A stretch of DNA of 28,288 bases from a virus. The notes below the pieces were generated by a model. The model searched no databases. It worked only from the letters and a program-made list of their open reading frames with translations, and had not been told where the DNA came from. The stretch spans positions 1-28,288 of IMG/VR virus record IMGVR_UViG_3300045051_000625; one strand, 5' to 3'. How positions within the stretch are numbered: the stretch's first letter is position 1; each line of letters begins with the position of its first letter. The position numbers were made by a program, and so were the translations under genes. Below, one piece after another: positions 27,599-28,288 of the stretch.

Positions 27599-28288
27599 TG
27601 TATTGAAAAACCGCTTTTGTTTGCTCTTTGCCTTGAGTCAACGTCACATCAATCTGATCTAGTCGCATATCGTACTGAACGCCCTGAACCTGAACCGTCA
27701 CCAGGTCGCCGTAGTTATAGTGTATGCCGCGCAAACACTGATCAGTTTCTACAAGATGTCCCACAGCGCTAATGCGCGGTCTCCCGGCTCGCAGCGCGCC
27801 CTTCGCGTCATTCGTCAACGTGCCGTCGCCGGGCGCATCGTTGTCATCATAGACGGACTCAATCCGGTTCAACGGACTTTCACTCACGCGATCGTCTCCT
27901 ACGTTGTCTGCAAGCGCAGTACCCGCAAACCGATAAAACGATCCCTCAATGCCGCCCACGCCATCGCTCCCGATTGCTGAGACGAAGGTGATCTCTTCAG
28001 TTGCGTCGTTTGTGAGAATGGAATTTGCCAGATTGCCTCGATTATTCGTGAACAGCAATCCGTTTCCAGACGAAAAGCGCCGGTCAACGCCGCGTATCAC
28101 GGTATACGTGCGCAGCTCCAGCGTGCTTTCAGTCGGCGCGACAATCTCGGCTGTCAGGTAGGTTCCTAGCAGAAAGCTGGAGTTTTCAATCTCAATGATC
28201 ACGTCCATGAGATTGCGCCACGGTATCCATAAGCTGACATTCGGCGCGGCGCTGACGTTCGCCTGTGTCGAGACGTAGGCGCTAATAT
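27591..28288 (-). CDS. ReqiPepy6 Gp37-like tail protein, 5' end cut off by the window edge
   Basis: An open frame enters from the right edge without a start. The visible 231 residues have the layout I associate with siphovirus ReqiPepy6 Gp37-like tail proteins, a base-plate hub or tail-associated family: VIIEIENSSFLLG, TLELRTYTVIRGVDRRF, RNRIESVYD-like middle and the closing GIHYNYGDLVTVQVQG..YDMRLDQIDVTL. An internal ATG at 28208 exists, but the upstream frame (SLWIPWRNL) is continuous with the fold, so the gene is partial. Family call is from motif memory. Confidence 0.65.
   Translation of the reverse strand, partial: ISAYVSTQANVSAAPNVSLWIPWRNLMDVIIEIENSSFLLGTYLTAEIVAPTESTLELRTYTVIRGVDRRFSSGNGLLFTNNRGNLANSILTNDATEEITFVSAIGSDGVGGIEGSFYRFAGTALADNVGDDRVSESPLNRIESVYDDNDAPGDGTLTNDAKGALRAGRPRISAVGHLVETDQCLRGIHYNYGDLVTVQVQGVQYDMRLDQIDVTLTQGKEQTKAVFQYNG

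Overview
The window is part of a double-stranded DNA tailed bacteriophage genome, most likely a siphovirus (Caudoviricetes). It holds a terminase pair, portal, SPP1 gp7-like head protein, a prohead protease fused to a probable scaffold, a major capsid protein, an HK97 gp10-like protein, a ReqiPepy6 Gp37-like tail protein, a fiber and an endolysin. Opposite them is an early block with an Erf-type annealing protein, a primase-polymerase/ATPase, a helicase, a DNA methyltransferase, a MazG-like enzyme and a nuclease. Shine-Dalgarno sites are clear and several promoters look sigma70-like, so the host is a bacterium; the host itself cannot be named from this sequence. No integrase, rRNA, tRNA or CRISPR array was seen.

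Layout. Two opposed transcription blocks diverge near 12.05-12.17 kb. The minus-strand (late) block runs leftward: endolysin and small membrane proteins (12.0-10.3 kb), TerS, TerL, a small membrane protein, portal, gp7-like, an unknown, gp10-like (10.1-5.2 kb), a promoter-HNH-Lar-Com-terminator cassette that looks like a moron (5.2-3.9 kb), the protease-scaffold fusion (3.9-1.0 kb) and the capsid gene, which runs off the left edge. The plus-strand (early) block runs rightward: an RHH regulator and a chain of tiny unknown ORFs (12.2-14.4 kb), Erf and RHH genes (14.5-16.0 kb), the replication module (16.0-22.0 kb), a third RHH gene, then a cluster of small membrane proteins with a GIY-YIG endonuclease and a HAD phosphatase (22.0-26.3 kb). 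At 26.3-28.3 kb two minus-strand tail genes converge on the early block, and the rightmost runs off the right edge. Because minus-strand structural genes leave one edge and re-enter at the other, the window fits a linear cut of a circular or circularly permuted genome whose missing part would carry connectors, tail tube, tape measure and other tail genes.

The genes are tightly packed, with many 1-, 4- and 8-base stop/start overlaps that suggest translational coupling. No gene-free stretch reaches 300 bases. The longest are 3882-4128 (a 14-bp palindrome and a terminator-like hairpin, otherwise nothing recognised), 10144-10332 (a strong minus-strand promoter and a long leader) and 12008-12178 (divergent promoters and a 22-bp tandem repeat).

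The most notable signals are: (1) an iteron-like cluster of nine 9-mers inside the primase/helicase gene, a candidate replication origin; (2) a zinc-ribbon gene with its own promoter and ribosome binding site nested antisense inside the protease-scaffold gene, opposite an interdomain linker; (3) a 25-residue N-terminal motif shared by the capsid protein and the protease-scaffold protein; (4) the HNH-Lar-Com cassette, whose terminator abuts the next start codon; (5) a strong promoter placed for a leaderless RHH mRNA; (6) a membrane-protein cluster with two proteins that join membrane helices to possible nucleic-acid-binding tails.
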